This document shows positions 8,088 through 16,094 of a DNA stretch of 64,000 bases, piece by piece (the stretch's first letter is position 1; each line of letters opens with the position of its first letter). The notes beneath the pieces were generated by a model that did not search any database, was not told the origin of the DNA, and saw only the letters and a program-made list of their open reading frames with translations. The position numbers and the translations under genes are program-made. Source of the stretch: CAZAMB01 sp964501365 (lineage in GTDB: Bacteria; Planctomycetota; Phycisphaerae; UBA1845); assembly GCA_964501365.1 (NCBI GenBank), contig CAZCST010000016.1, positions 174,678 through 238,677 on the forward strand, written 5' to 3'.

Positions 8088-9569
8088 ATGGCGAAAGCCA
8101 CCACACCCAACAAGCTACGCACACCCCGAAGACGCCTTTCATCCGCCGGAGACGGCGCAATGGAAGACACGCCCATGCACGCCGAACCCGTGGCCGCTGC
8201 GCCCGCGCCTGAGCCGGAAGTCATGGCGGCTTCGCCGGTCTCGTTTGAGGCGGAAGCTCCGGTCAGTCCGATCGATGCGGAAACGCACGCAAAGTACGAG
8301 GAGATCAAGCGGGGAAGCATCCACATCACGGAGCTTCAGCGCATGAGCGTCCAGGAGCTGCACGAGGTCGCGCGTCAGGAAGGGCTCGAGGAATTTACCG
8401 GCCTGAAAAAGCAGGACCTGATATTTAAGATTCTCAAGGACCGCATCAATCGCAACGGCTTGATGTACGGCGAAGGCGTGCTCGAGATTCTGCCGGACGG
8501 CTTCGGATTCCTGCGCAGCCCGGAATACAACTATTTACCCTGCCCGGATGATATCTATATCAGTCCGTCGCAGATACGTCGGTTTGGCCTTCGCACCGGG
8601 CACATCGTTGCGGGTCAGATTCGTCCGCCCAAGGAGTCTGAGCGGTACTTCGCCCTGCTGCGCGTCGAGGCCATCAACCTCGAAGATCCCAACGTCGTCA
8701 CCGAGAAGACCAACTTCGAGGATTTGACGGCCCTGCACCCCACGCGCCGACTCTATCTCGAAACGGCTCAAGACGAGCTCAACATGCGCATCGTCGATAT
8801 CGTGACGCCCATCGGCATGGGTCAACGCATGCTCATCGTCGCTCCGCCGCGCACCGGCAAGACGGTGCTCTTGCAGAAGATGGCCAACGCCATCTCCAAG
8901 AATCACCCTGATGTGTACGTCTTCATTCTGCTCATCGACGAGCGGCCTGAAGAAGTGACCGAAATGCAGCGACACACTTCCGCCGAGGTGGTTAGCTCGA
9001 CGTTTGACGAGCCGGCCTCCCGCCACGTACAGGTGGCCGAGATGGTCATTGAAAAGGCCAAGCGCCTCGTCGAGTATGGCCGCGACGTCGTGATCCTGCT
9101 CGACTCCATCACGCGCCTGGCCCGGGCCTACAACACGGAAATCCCGCACTCCGGCAAGATTTTGTCCGGCGGTATCGATGCCAACGCGCTGCAGAAGCCC
9201 AAGCGATTCTTCGGAGCGGCCCGCAATATCGAAGAAGGCGGATCGCTGACCATTATCGGTACGGCCCTGGTGGATACCGGGTCGAAGATGGACGAAGTCA
9301 TCTTTGAAGAGTTCAAGGGCACTGGCAATAGCGAGTTGCACCTGGATCGCCGTCTGGTTGAGCGCCGTGTCTACCCGGCGATTGACGTGGCCGCCTCCGG
9401 CACCCGCAAGGAAGAATTGCTCATGGATCCCAAGGAGCTGGAGTTGGTCTACCGCCTGCGGCGAGTTCTGTCGGATATGAACGTGGTCGAGGCTATCGAA
9501 CTGCTGCGAGGCCAGCTTGGCAAGGTGCGCACCAACGCCGAATTCCTGATGACCATGAAGCTCGATTAA
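8088..9569 (+). CDS. rho: Transcription termination factor Rho
   Basis: Rho is the hexameric RNA helicase that ends transcription. The 493-residue protein has a planctomycete-style Pro/Ala-rich N-terminal extension (1-65). A Rho N-domain follows (75-120), then the cold-shock-like RNA-binding domain (YGEGVLEILPDGFGFLRSP, 127-145) and the ATPase with P-loop APPRTGKT (252-259). LIDERPEEVTEMQR, the Q-loop region SSTFDEPASRHVQVAE and the C-terminal RLVERRVYPAIDV are all intact. AGAGGAGG lies about ten bases before the ATG. Ordinary in all key residues. Confidence 0.98.
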   Translation: MAKATTPNKLRTPRRRLSSAGDGAMEDTPMHAEPVAAAPAPEPEVMAASPVSFEAEAPVSPIDAETHAKYEEIKRGSIHITELQRMSVQELHEVARQEGLEEFTGLKKQDLIFKILKDRINRNGLMYGEGVLEILPDGFGFLRSPEYNYLPCPDDIYISPSQIRRFGLRTGHIVAGQIRPPKESERYFALLRVEAINLEDPNVVTEKTNFEDLTALHPTRRLYLETAQDELNMRIVDIVTPIGMGQRMLIVAPPRTGKTVLLQKMANAISKNHPDVYVFILLIDERPEEVTEMQRHTSAEVVSSTFDEPASRHVQVAEMVIEKAKRLVEYGRDVVILLDSITRLARAYNTEIPHSGKILSGGIDANALQKPKRFFGAARNIEEGGSLTIIGTALVDTGSKMDEVIFEEFKGTGNSELHLDRRLVERRVYPAIDVAASGTRKEELLMDPKELELVYRLRRVLSDMNVVEAIELLRGQLGKVRTNAEFLMTMKLD

Positions 9570-9587
9570 CCCGTAACCCAAATTGCG

Positions 9588-9656
9588 AAATGACAAGTGC
9601 GGAATGCGGAATTTCGAATTGAACCTCGATTCCGCATTTCGCATTCCGAATACAAC
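9588..9656. repeat. Inverted repeat upstream of the SelW-like gene
   Basis: GTGCGGAATGCGGAATTTCG and ATTCCGCATTTCGCATTCCG form an imperfect inverted repeat between rho and the selenoprotein gene. Related 'GAATGCGGAATGCTGAAT' sequence occurs in the RNase P RNA gene at about 39604-39640, so this is an interspersed element. It could also act as a weak terminator for rho, but there is no T-run. Confidence 0.6.
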
Positions 9657-9676
9657 ATTCTTGAAGGAGCGAGCCA

Positions 9677-9907
9677 GTGACGATCACGATCAAGTATTGC
9701 ACGCAGTGAAATTACCTGCCAAAGGCCGCCGGTCTGGCGGCTGCGATCAAGAAACAGTTCGGCGTCGATTCCAAGCTGATCGAAGGATCAGGCGGCGTCT
9801 TCGATGTTCACGTGGACGGCAAGCAGATCTGGAGCAAGCACGATGTTGGCCGCTTCCCCGATGACAAGGAAATTCTCGATACGATCAAGGCGCTTCCGAC
9901 GAAATAG
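9677..9907 (+). CDS. SelW/Rdx-type selenoprotein with in-frame UGA (Sec11)
   Basis: Read with UGA 9707-9709 as selenocysteine, the frame from GTG 9677 to TAG 9905-9907 gives 76 residues. They begin VTITIKYCTQ-U-NYLPKAAGLA and end GRFPDDKEILDTIKAL. This is the SelT/SelW/SelH (Rdx, PF10262) pattern: a thioredoxin-like fold with a CxxC or CxxU redox motif after the first strand, then GGVFDVHVDGKQIWSK. Both flanks of the UGA are conserved family sequence, so it is not a normal stop. AAGGAG lies seven bases before the GTG. A hairpin of the bacterial SECIS type follows the UGA (9725-9741). The likely role is thiol-based redox. A loss-of-function nonsense mutation is the alternative, but the SECIS argues against it. 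Confidence 0.87.
9725..9741 (+). promoter_or_regulatory. Bacterial SECIS hairpin of the SelW-like gene
   Basis: GCCGCC-GGTCT-GGCGGC is a perfect six-base-pair stem with a five-base loop starting with G. The loop begins 21 bases after the UGA. This meets the published bacterial SECIS criteria (loop 16-37 bases from UGA, G in the first two loop positions). Confidence 0.75.
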
Positions 9908-9913
9908 CGACGC

Positions 9914-10339
9914 TTACGCCTCAAGATCGAGGTGAAGCTGTCCGTCCTTGTCGGTCCTGATGCCGGGTGGATTCTTTTTCTCGTCCTGATTGTCCTTGCG
10001 GGATTCGTCCTCGCCGAGTTCGCGTCCCTGGCTGCCGGTTCCTTCCGTGTCGCCATAGACCCGTGAATCCGCATCGGTGGTTTCCACCGTGTTCCCGGCA
10101 TCGGTGACCGACTTGGCGTGCTGGCGAATCGCGTTATGCTGCCCCGCCCGACGGGCTTCGCCGGCCTCAGCGGCATCGCGGGCTTGGAGCGGCGCACCCG
10201 CAAACGACGACGCAATCGGTGAAGGGCCATCGGCCATGCAGCATGTATCGGAATGACAACCGGAACAGCATGAACAGGGTGACTCCGGCGTCCACCAGTC
10301 CACAGGTGTTTTCGCCGATTCCGACGGTTCCGCGTGCAT
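9914..10339 (-). CDS. Hypothetical Cys-rich N-terminus, polar protein
   Basis: This 141-residue protein has a striking cysteine cluster at residues 22-34 (CSCCSGCHSDTCC), then an Ala-rich helix and a long charged, Asp/Glu/Arg-rich, probably disordered tail ending LHLDLEA. No family recognised. It converges on the SelW-like gene, with six bases between the stops. No clear ribosome-binding site precedes the ATG, so the start is uncertain. The cysteines could bind metal, but this is only a composition-based guess. Confidence 0.5.
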   Translation of the reverse strand: MHAEPSESAKTPVDWWTPESPCSCCSGCHSDTCCMADGPSPIASSFAGAPLQARDAAEAGEARRAGQHNAIRQHAKSVTDAGNTVETTDADSRVYGDTEGTGSQGRELGEDESRKDNQDEKKNPPGIRTDKDGQLHLDLEA

Positions 10340-10444
10340 TCATTGGGCAAATTGCGATCGATCGCGCCTTGTGAAATTGCGCCATCGCTTTTACTCTCGC
10401 GTGGCCCGGTCAGTTGGGTGCAAGGCTCCAGAGTTGCGGATTCT

Positions 10445-11269
10445 ATGCCTCTTTACGATCAACACCTTCATTCTCGACACTCTTGCGATTGCAAGACAGA
10501 GCCGCGCGCCAACGTGGAGTCGGCCATCACAAGGGGGCTCGCCGGACTGACCTTCACTGAGCACTTCGACACCCACCCGCTCGACTTCCCGGGCTGCGTG
10601 TTCGACTACGCGGATTACTCCGCGAGCATCGATCGCTGCCGCGAAGAATTCGGTTCGCAAATCTTCATCGGCAAAGGCATTGAGGTCTGCTACCAGCCGC
10701 AACGAATGGATTACATTCTCAACTTTCTCGACAAGCATTCCTTCGACATGGTCATGCTGAGCCTCCACTACTTTTCCGGAGTTCCGATCCACGTAAAGGA
10801 TAACTGGGAGGGGATCGACGCCGTCGCGGGCACGCGCCAATATCTGGAGGACATGCTGGCCGCAATCCAATTCGTGGAAAAGCTGCACGCCAGACGAGGC
10901 CGCGTCTTCGACGTGCTGGGCCACCTCGACGTGGTCAAACGCTACACGCTGCGCTATTACGGAACGTACGACGTTTCGCCCAACGCCGACCTCATCGACG
11001 AAATTCTTCGCGCCTGCATTGCCGCCGACCTGACTCCCGAAATCAACACGTCGTCACTTCGACAGGGCCTCACCGAAACCATGCCCAACGCCGCGACCAT
11101 CCGCCGCTACGCCGAACTTGGCGGCAAGGCCATCTCGTTTGGCTCGGATTCTCACAGCGCCGAAACCATCGGCGCGGGATTCGACACGGCCGCGACCATG
11201 CTGCGCAGCGCCGGCCTGCAGGGCCTGGCCGTCTTCAAAAACCGGGAACGCACGATCGCACCTGTGTAG
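10445..11269 (+). CDS. PHP-domain phosphoesterase, histidinol-phosphatase (HisJ) type
   Basis: This 274-residue protein starts MPLYDQHLHSRHSCD, the first PHP metal motif (HxH). It continues with LTFTEHFDTHP, GIEVCYQP, DMVMLSLHYFSG, DVLGHLDVVKRY and SFGSDSHSAE, which supply the remaining metal ligands in PHP order. This is the HisJ/HisK-type histidinol-phosphate phosphatase layout, so it may act in histidine synthesis; PHP proteins with other substrates look similar. ATG 10445 was chosen because the metal motif begins at residue 5 and upstream sequence has no domain character. Confidence 0.85.
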   Translation: MPLYDQHLHSRHSCDCKTEPRANVESAITRGLAGLTFTEHFDTHPLDFPGCVFDYADYSASIDRCREEFGSQIFIGKGIEVCYQPQRMDYILNFLDKHSFDMVMLSLHYFSGVPIHVKDNWEGIDAVAGTRQYLEDMLAAIQFVEKLHARRGRVFDVLGHLDVVKRYTLRYYGTYDVSPNADLIDEILRACIAADLTPEINTSSLRQGLTETMPNAATIRRYAELGGKAISFGSDSHSAETIGAGFDTAATMLRSAGLQGLAVFKNRERTIAPV

Positions 11270-11296
11270 AGGCGAACAGCCTTTTCTCTTCAAGGC

Positions 11297-12511
11297 TTAG
11301 TGGTGACGATCGACGAGTTCCACGAGCATTTTCGCCGCATTTTTCGCAGCACTGGGACCTCGCAGCGGCGAGACGATGCCTGCCAGTTCTTCCGTCATCT
11401 CACTGCGCAATTGTGGATTTTCCAGCAGTTCGATTGCCTTGGCCGCGATCGGCTCCGTCGATCGGTAATACGGCATGAATTCCGGAACGATCTCTTCATC
11501 CGCCAGAATGTTCGGCAGCGACAGGAAGGGAGTGCGAATCATGAACCGCGCGATCAGATTGTAGAACAGCGGCGACGACTGATACATCACGACCATTGGC
11601 CTCTGACGAAACGCGACCTCCAGCGCCGTCGTCCCGGAGGCCACCAGCACCAACTCCGCCGCTTCGATCAAATCCTCACGACGGCTGGGGAACATTTCGC
11701 ATCGCACTTGTGAACGTTGCACCGCGGCCGCCACGATCGGCGCGACATTCGGCCCGGCCACCGACACGCCGAAGTACGCACGCGGAAATCGCTCCGCAAT
11801 CCGCCGCGCCACTTCCAATTGATCCGGCAAAATGGACTGCACAACGTGCTTTCGCGATCCCGGCAGCAGCGCGATCACCGGCGCGCCCTTCGCACGAATT
11901 TCGCGCACCTTCGCTGCGTCGGGCCGCTCCGCCTCAACCTGGTCCGCCAGCGGATGCCCCACCCATCGCGCCTCCACACCCTGATTGCGAAAATATTCCT
12001 CCTCGAAGGGGAAAATCACGGCCACTTTGTCGCAGCGATTCCGCAGCTTGTGAATCCGGTACGCCCCCCACGCCCACATCTGCGGCGCGATGTAGTACAT
12101 CACCGGGACGCCTGCGGCCTGAGCTTTGGCGGCCAGCGGCAGGTGCAGCGTCGGGCTGTCGATCACCACAGCCGCCGCAAACGGGTTCATCCGCAGATAC
12201 CGTCCGGCCGCTGACAGCATCTTCGCCGCCCGACCCGCGACCTTCAGCGCACCGAGCAGCATGCCCGCATGGGAAGTCATGTCGAAGATGGATTCGCACC
12301 CCGCGGCTACCATCTTCGGACCGGCCACGCCCACGAACCGCAGATCGCCGCGCATCTGCCGTGCCGCCTTGATGAGGTCGGCCCCATGCTGATCCGCGCT
12401 CGGCTCGGCCGCGCTGATGAATACAAGCGTCTCGCGCGGCTTCGGCTGGGCCGTCCCATGCGACCCCCCATGCGCGCCTTCCTGGTGATGTCCGTGCCCT
12501 TCGCCGTGCAT
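11297..12511 (-). CDS. lpxB: Lipid-A-disaccharide synthase
   Basis: LpxB joins UDP-2,3-diacylglucosamine and lipid X to form the lipid A disaccharide. After a His/Gly-rich N-terminal tail (HGEGHGHHQEGAHGG) comes the GT-B fold: FISAAEPSADQHGADLIKA, FVGVAGPKM, VVIDSPTLHLPLA, YYIAPQMWAWG, LLPGSRKHVV, LVLVASGTTALEVAF, PMVVMYQSSP and LPNILADEEIVPE. These are all standard LpxB blocks. The GSR and SGTTALE motifs bind the UDP-sugar. The His-rich tail is not part of the family and might bind metal. The ATG at 12511 starts this tail; the ribosome-binding site is poor. It shows that the organism makes lipid A. Confidence 0.95.
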   Translation of the reverse strand: MHGEGHGHHQEGAHGGSHGTAQPKPRETLVFISAAEPSADQHGADLIKAARQMRGDLRFVGVAGPKMVAAGCESIFDMTSHAGMLLGALKVAGRAAKMLSAAGRYLRMNPFAAAVVIDSPTLHLPLAAKAQAAGVPVMYYIAPQMWAWGAYRIHKLRNRCDKVAVIFPFEEEYFRNQGVEARWVGHPLADQVEAERPDAAKVREIRAKGAPVIALLPGSRKHVVQSILPDQLEVARRIAERFPRAYFGVSVAGPNVAPIVAAAVQRSQVRCEMFPSRREDLIEAAELVLVASGTTALEVAFRQRPMVVMYQSSPLFYNLIARFMIRTPFLSLPNILADEEIVPEFMPYYRSTEPIAAKAIELLENPQLRSEMTEELAGIVSPLRGPSAAKNAAKMLVELVDRHH

Positions 12512-12592
12512 TGCTCGCGGAGTATACGCCAACTCGCGGGGTTCGCAGCCATGGGCGGGGAAGGCGGCAGGAAGGGGGGACGAAGGGAGCAC

Positions 12593-13237
12593 GAAGGGGT
12601 CCGCGAAGGCAGGAAAACCGCGATTGCAGGTGAGAAAACACAGTTTTTGGATGAAGTGCCGGGAGCGGATGGGTTCGTTCGCGCATTTTTTGTTTCGCCC
12701 TGCAGAGGGGGTTCATTCGATGGCGGCGCGGCGAAGGGTGGTACCACGGCGTGTGCGCGCAGAGATTGCCCGGTCGAATGCATCAACCTCAATAACATCG
12801 TGGGCGCGCGGATTTGGTTGCGGGATTGCAATCAGCGAGAAGCGGTAGTTTACAAGGCAGTCGTGGTGCATCAAGATGCACCCTACAGGGCTTTGGCCAC
12901 CCCACCGGTTAGAGCCTAACAAAGGATGGTTTTTCCCGGACGAGGAAAGCTTGTTAATGACTGGGGCGAATTTAGTCCGAATAATGTTTCGGGTATGCTC
13001 GACTGCTAGACTCATCGAAACGGCAGCGAGCGCGCGAACATCGCCTTATGTTGACTTAAGGAGGTAGAAGCGATATCGTGATGGTTAGATGTTGTTTGGG
13101 GGCTCGTTTGCTAGCAATTTGATTGCTCATGTGGATGCAAGCCCCTTGTAGCAAGGGACCATTAGTATTGTGGTCACGTTTCTAACAAGCATATCCCCGC
13201 CCTTGCGTAGGTTCTTGTAGTCCATGTGGAGAGACCA
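12593..13237. other. Intergenic stretch, edge of an AT-richer island
   Basis: I see no convincing gene. Composition falls from GC-rich near lpxB to clearly AT-richer after about 12950. A strong AAGGAGG (13058-13064) precedes a 13-codon frame (ATG 13081, MVRCCLGARLLAI), possibly a leader peptide. A short hairpin CCCTTG-TAG-CAAGGG lies at 13143-13157. Confidence 0.4.
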
Positions 13238-14464
13238 ATGTCTGCTATCTCATCTAATACAAATGTGCATGAAGATAGAGGCGTAGTGGACGAAAAGTTC
13301 GCCGGTGGGCTTGGACCTGTTATCTGTGCAGGCTCAGGCACAAGAGCAAAGTGTGGAGGGAACGCCCTCTCTGGATCACCCTATTGTTATTTCCATTTGA
13401 AAGACGATCACGAAGCGTATTCAAAATGGTGGGAGCAGACGGTCCTTTCTCGGATCAATTCGAATGAAAAGGATTTTCGTGACCTTTGGCTTGAGCACGT
13501 TGACTTTTCCCGAGCAAACTTGAACTTTGCGCACTTTGACCATTCTCAGCTAGAGGGCGCTACTTTCAAAGAGACTTCTTTGAAAAGTTCGTCGTTTACG
13601 AAAGCCAATCTGTCATCAACAACTTGGGACGAAGCAATATTCGATCGTACAAACTTTCAGTACGCAAGGCTAACGCATGCGAAATTCAAAAGGCTAGACT
13701 TTTTTCGGTGCAATTTTCGTGCTTGTAACGCCAATGCCGCTATGTTCAAAGAAGTCCTCTTGGATGGCTGCGATTGGATGGGATCTGAATTGCGAGCAGC
13801 GCGGTTCGAAAGAAGTTATTTTGTCAGCTGCAACCTTCGGAAACTACGAGCTTTCGCTTGTGAACTTCGGCTGTCAGGCGTCCGCCGCTCCGAAATGGAA
13901 TTTGCTCGCTTCGATGATGCCACTTTCGTTGGTGTGGACTTTTCCGACTCGAATAGCCTCGAAAAGTCAAGCTTAACTGATGCCTATTTTACAGCATGCA
14001 TATTTTCGAATGATTCTCAACGAGCGAATCCGTTACTAATTAAGAAGAAGGGTGCGGTCGTCACGGGGAGCATCGGTGTACCTAATGAAGAGTTTATGCC
14101 AAGAGATCGATCTGACGCGATTGATTTGATTTTTGTGCTGATCGCGCTCCGATCGGGCATAGGTATCGATGACCCAAAATCTCCAATAGCGGTTGACCAT
14201 GCGACAATTGTCAGACTGGTAAAAGTCTTGGATCGCCCAGAGTCTCTACCATCGAGATCGGACGAGGTTGTGCGTCGTTTGCTAGGCGATGAAACCAACA
14301 GAGAAGCGGCTGCCGCAAGTTACGGACTTGCCATAACAACTGCCGCATCGGTCATAGTTGGTGGCACCACAGCAGCGTGGTTGCCCATTGCTGGAATGGT
14401 TGTTGGCGGCGCAGCCTCGCATGGCCTTCGCGTGCTCCGCAGGCACCTAGCAATTGCCGAGTAA
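13238..14464 (+). CDS. Pentapeptide-repeat protein with N-terminal CCCH motif and hydrophobic tail
   Basis: This 408-residue protein has three parts. Residues 30-53 carry C30, C39, C50 and H53 (C-x8-C-x10-C-x2-H), a likely zinc-binding motif with PYCYFH. From about residue 84 to 260 come degenerate pentapeptide repeats of the A(D/N)LXX type (FSRANLNFAHFDHSQLEGATF and onward), predicted to form a right-handed four-sided helix. The C-terminus has a Gly/Ala-rich hydrophobic segment (AASVIVGGTTAAWLPIAGMVVGGAA) that may enter a membrane. GGAGAG lies upstream of ATG 13238; an in-frame GTG at 13226 is less likely. Base and codon use are AT-richer than in the neighbours, suggesting transfer. Function unknown. 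Confidence 0.85.
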   Translation: MSAISSNTNVHEDRGVVDEKFAGGLGPVICAGSGTRAKCGGNALSGSPYCYFHLKDDHEAYSKWWEQTVLSRINSNEKDFRDLWLEHVDFSRANLNFAHFDHSQLEGATFKETSLKSSSFTKANLSSTTWDEAIFDRTNFQYARLTHAKFKRLDFFRCNFRACNANAAMFKEVLLDGCDWMGSELRAARFERSYFVSCNLRKLRAFACELRLSGVRRSEMEFARFDDATFVGVDFSDSNSLEKSSLTDAYFTACIFSNDSQRANPLLIKKKGAVVTGSIGVPNEEFMPRDRSDAIDLIFVLIALRSGIGIDDPKSPIAVDHATIVRLVKVLDRPESLPSRSDEVVRRLLGDETNREAAAASYGLAITTAASVIVGGTTAAWLPIAGMVVGGAASHGLRVLRRHLAIAE

Positions 14465-14502
14465 CCATTGACAGCTAACGAACTCTGGATCATCTTGCCA
14501 AT

Positions 14503-14934
14503 GTGGAGTTCGATCCCAAAGAGATAAATGAAGCAGTTAAGCAACTCGCATCTGATGAAGAGCGAACTGCTGGTGCGTTGCCAAGCGCGATCGCAGTCGC
14601 TGGAGTATCATGCGGGGGAAGCGGTGTTCTCTGGTATACTGGGGAGACACTTGCAGCTACTGGTTGTATAACCAGTCTAGCACTTCTTATGGGGCTATTG
14701 GTAAGGGCGTGGTATCAGCGTCGACAACAACGAGGAACTCGATATGATCCCGTGATCACACGAATGAAGAAAATGATCGAGTTGCATGAGACCTTCTTTC
14801 GTCTAGTGAATTCGGTCTTGAAGCTTTACAATGCGCACATGATTACCGAAGAACAATTCAATACGCAGCTTGAGGCTGTGTACCGGGAAGCACGGATTGA
14901 CCGTCGCGTTCATTTGAAATCAGAAAAGAAATGA
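14503..14934 (+). CDS. Small membrane protein of the pentapeptide island
   Basis: This 143-residue protein has an N-terminal acidic helix (FDPKEINEAVKQLASDEE), two close hydrophobic segments (about 27-44 and 49-68) forming a hairpin through the membrane, then a basic, helical C-terminal part (RRQQRGTRYDPVITRMKKMIELHETF). The start is the GTG at 14503, 38 bases after the pentapeptide gene. The ATG two bases earlier is in a frame that stops at once. It shares the AT-rich composition of its neighbour, so the two probably arrived and work together. No family recognised. Confidence 0.65.
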   Translation: MEFDPKEINEAVKQLASDEERTAGALPSAIAVAGVSCGGSGVLWYTGETLAATGCITSLALLMGLLVRAWYQRRQQRGTRYDPVITRMKKMIELHETFFRLVNSVLKLYNAHMITEEQFNTQLEAVYREARIDRRVHLKSEKK

Positions 14935-14993
14935 TTCGGAGTGCAAACTCCGTTTGTCTTTTTTCCGCAAGAAAAAACGCGAAACTCACACTC

Positions 14994-16094
14994 TCAGCCG
15001 GCCACGCTGCGGAGGTGGGGTACGTCAAAGAGTTGGAAGCGCGTGCGGAGCGAGGCGATCGATTCGCCGCGCTGGGTGATGTTCGGCTCGTGGATCGGCC
15101 CGAGCTTTCCAGAGGCTTCGCTGAGATATTTCACGCCGAGGGGTTGCAACCCCATGAGCCGGACGCACGTGGCGTCGACGGCGGGCAGGTTCTTGCCCAT
15201 GACGATGCAGCCGAGTTGTTTCGGCGTGCCCATGATCGGCCCGTCGCCTTCCATGCCGACGATGCCGTCCACGATGGCCAGATGCGGCCGGACGGTGGAG
15301 TTGATGTCGAGAATGGAGTTTTCGATTCCAGCGTAATGAAGCACGTTTTTCGGCCAGCCATAGACGACGCCGGGCATGACCCCAAAGAAGTTTTTCATCG
15401 CACATGTGACGCCCGCCCAGTGATGCGTCTTGATCTTGGGTACCGAGACAATCAGGTCCGCGCCGAGCAGCGTCTTGGGCAGGAACAGTTTGTCCAGATG
15501 CGACCAGCCGCCCGCATTGGCCACCGGTGCAACGTCGTCGTGGTTGAGATCGACAAATTCGAGCCTGGCCTCCTCCAGCGCCTTGCCCATTCCCGACTCA
15601 TCGAGGACCAGCCAGCTATCCCGGCGATGACCCTGCCCCTCGGCCACGATGACGGCGGCAGCGTCGAGTCGGCGGAAGACCTCCGCTGCGGCGAGGATCA
15701 CCGACGGATGTGTGTTGATGTGTGCATGGCCCAGCGCGGTCTCGACAAGATTTGGTTTCAGCAGGACGCGTTTTCCGCGCACCTGGTCGCGGGTTACGCC
15801 GATGTTTGCGAGACCGTCGGCAATCAGAGCGGCCAGATTGCTGTCATATCGTTCCGCGCGCCCGACAAATACGTCTGCGCGAAGTCCATTTTCGTGGCGG
15901 CTCCAACGAGGCAGAAAAGCGGCGATTCCGCTGCCCAGGAAGGCGGCCGCGCCTAGGCCCAGCACTTCGCGGCGCGAAATGGCCGAGTGAACCCCCGGCG
16001 CGACAACCTGTCTGGGTTCAGATTCCAAGGGCCAGCTCCTTTTGTGCGGCCACAAGCGGGCACGATGTGCTGTCGGCGAGCAGTAGCATTGCAT
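14994..16094 (-). CDS. DUF362 protein with Tat signal
   Basis: This protein of up to 366 residues has a twin-arginine signal (SRREVLGLGAAAFLGSGIAAF, RR at 41-42) and a DUF362 domain. The domain blocks are GKRVLLKPNLVE, NTHPSVILAAAEVFRR, LDLNHDDVAPV, DLIVSVPKIKTHHWAGVTCAMKN, LAIVDGIVGMEGDGP and AVDATCVRLMGLQP. DUF362 proteins are often Fe-S-associated, but the ferredoxin cysteines are absent here. The first ATG (16094) overlaps the upstream cyclase-like gene by 77 bases; no other in-frame ATG or GTG precedes the Tat motif, so the true start may be a rarer codon. Exported folded; role unknown. Confidence 0.85.
   Translation of the reverse strand: MQCYCSPTAHRARLWPHKRSWPLESEPRQVVAPGVHSAISRREVLGLGAAAFLGSGIAAFLPRWSRHENGLRADVFVGRAERYDSNLAALIADGLANIGVTRDQVRGKRVLLKPNLVETALGHAHINTHPSVILAAAEVFRRLDAAAVIVAEGQGHRRDSWLVLDESGMGKALEEARLEFVDLNHDDVAPVANAGGWSHLDKLFLPKTLLGADLIVSVPKIKTHHWAGVTCAMKNFFGVMPGVVYGWPKNVLHYAGIENSILDINSTVRPHLAIVDGIVGMEGDGPIMGTPKQLGCIVMGKNLPAVDATCVRLMGLQPLGVKYLSEASGKLGPIHEPNITQRGESIASLRTRFQLFDVPHLRSVAG

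Noticed and set aside
9583..9864. A 93-codon plus-strand frame over the SelW-like gene
   Set aside because: It is in another frame; the frame with the UGA has clear Rdx family sequence and the ribosome-binding site.
13078..13122. Leader peptide MVRCCLGARLLAI with a strong Shine-Dalgarno
   Set aside because: Only 13 codons, no attenuator or terminator that depends on it, and more than 100 bases before the next gene.
16018..16094. Frameshifted fusion of the DUF362 and cyclase-like genes
   Set aside because: Each gene has a complete domain with its own stop; the overlap is only at non-conserved ends.
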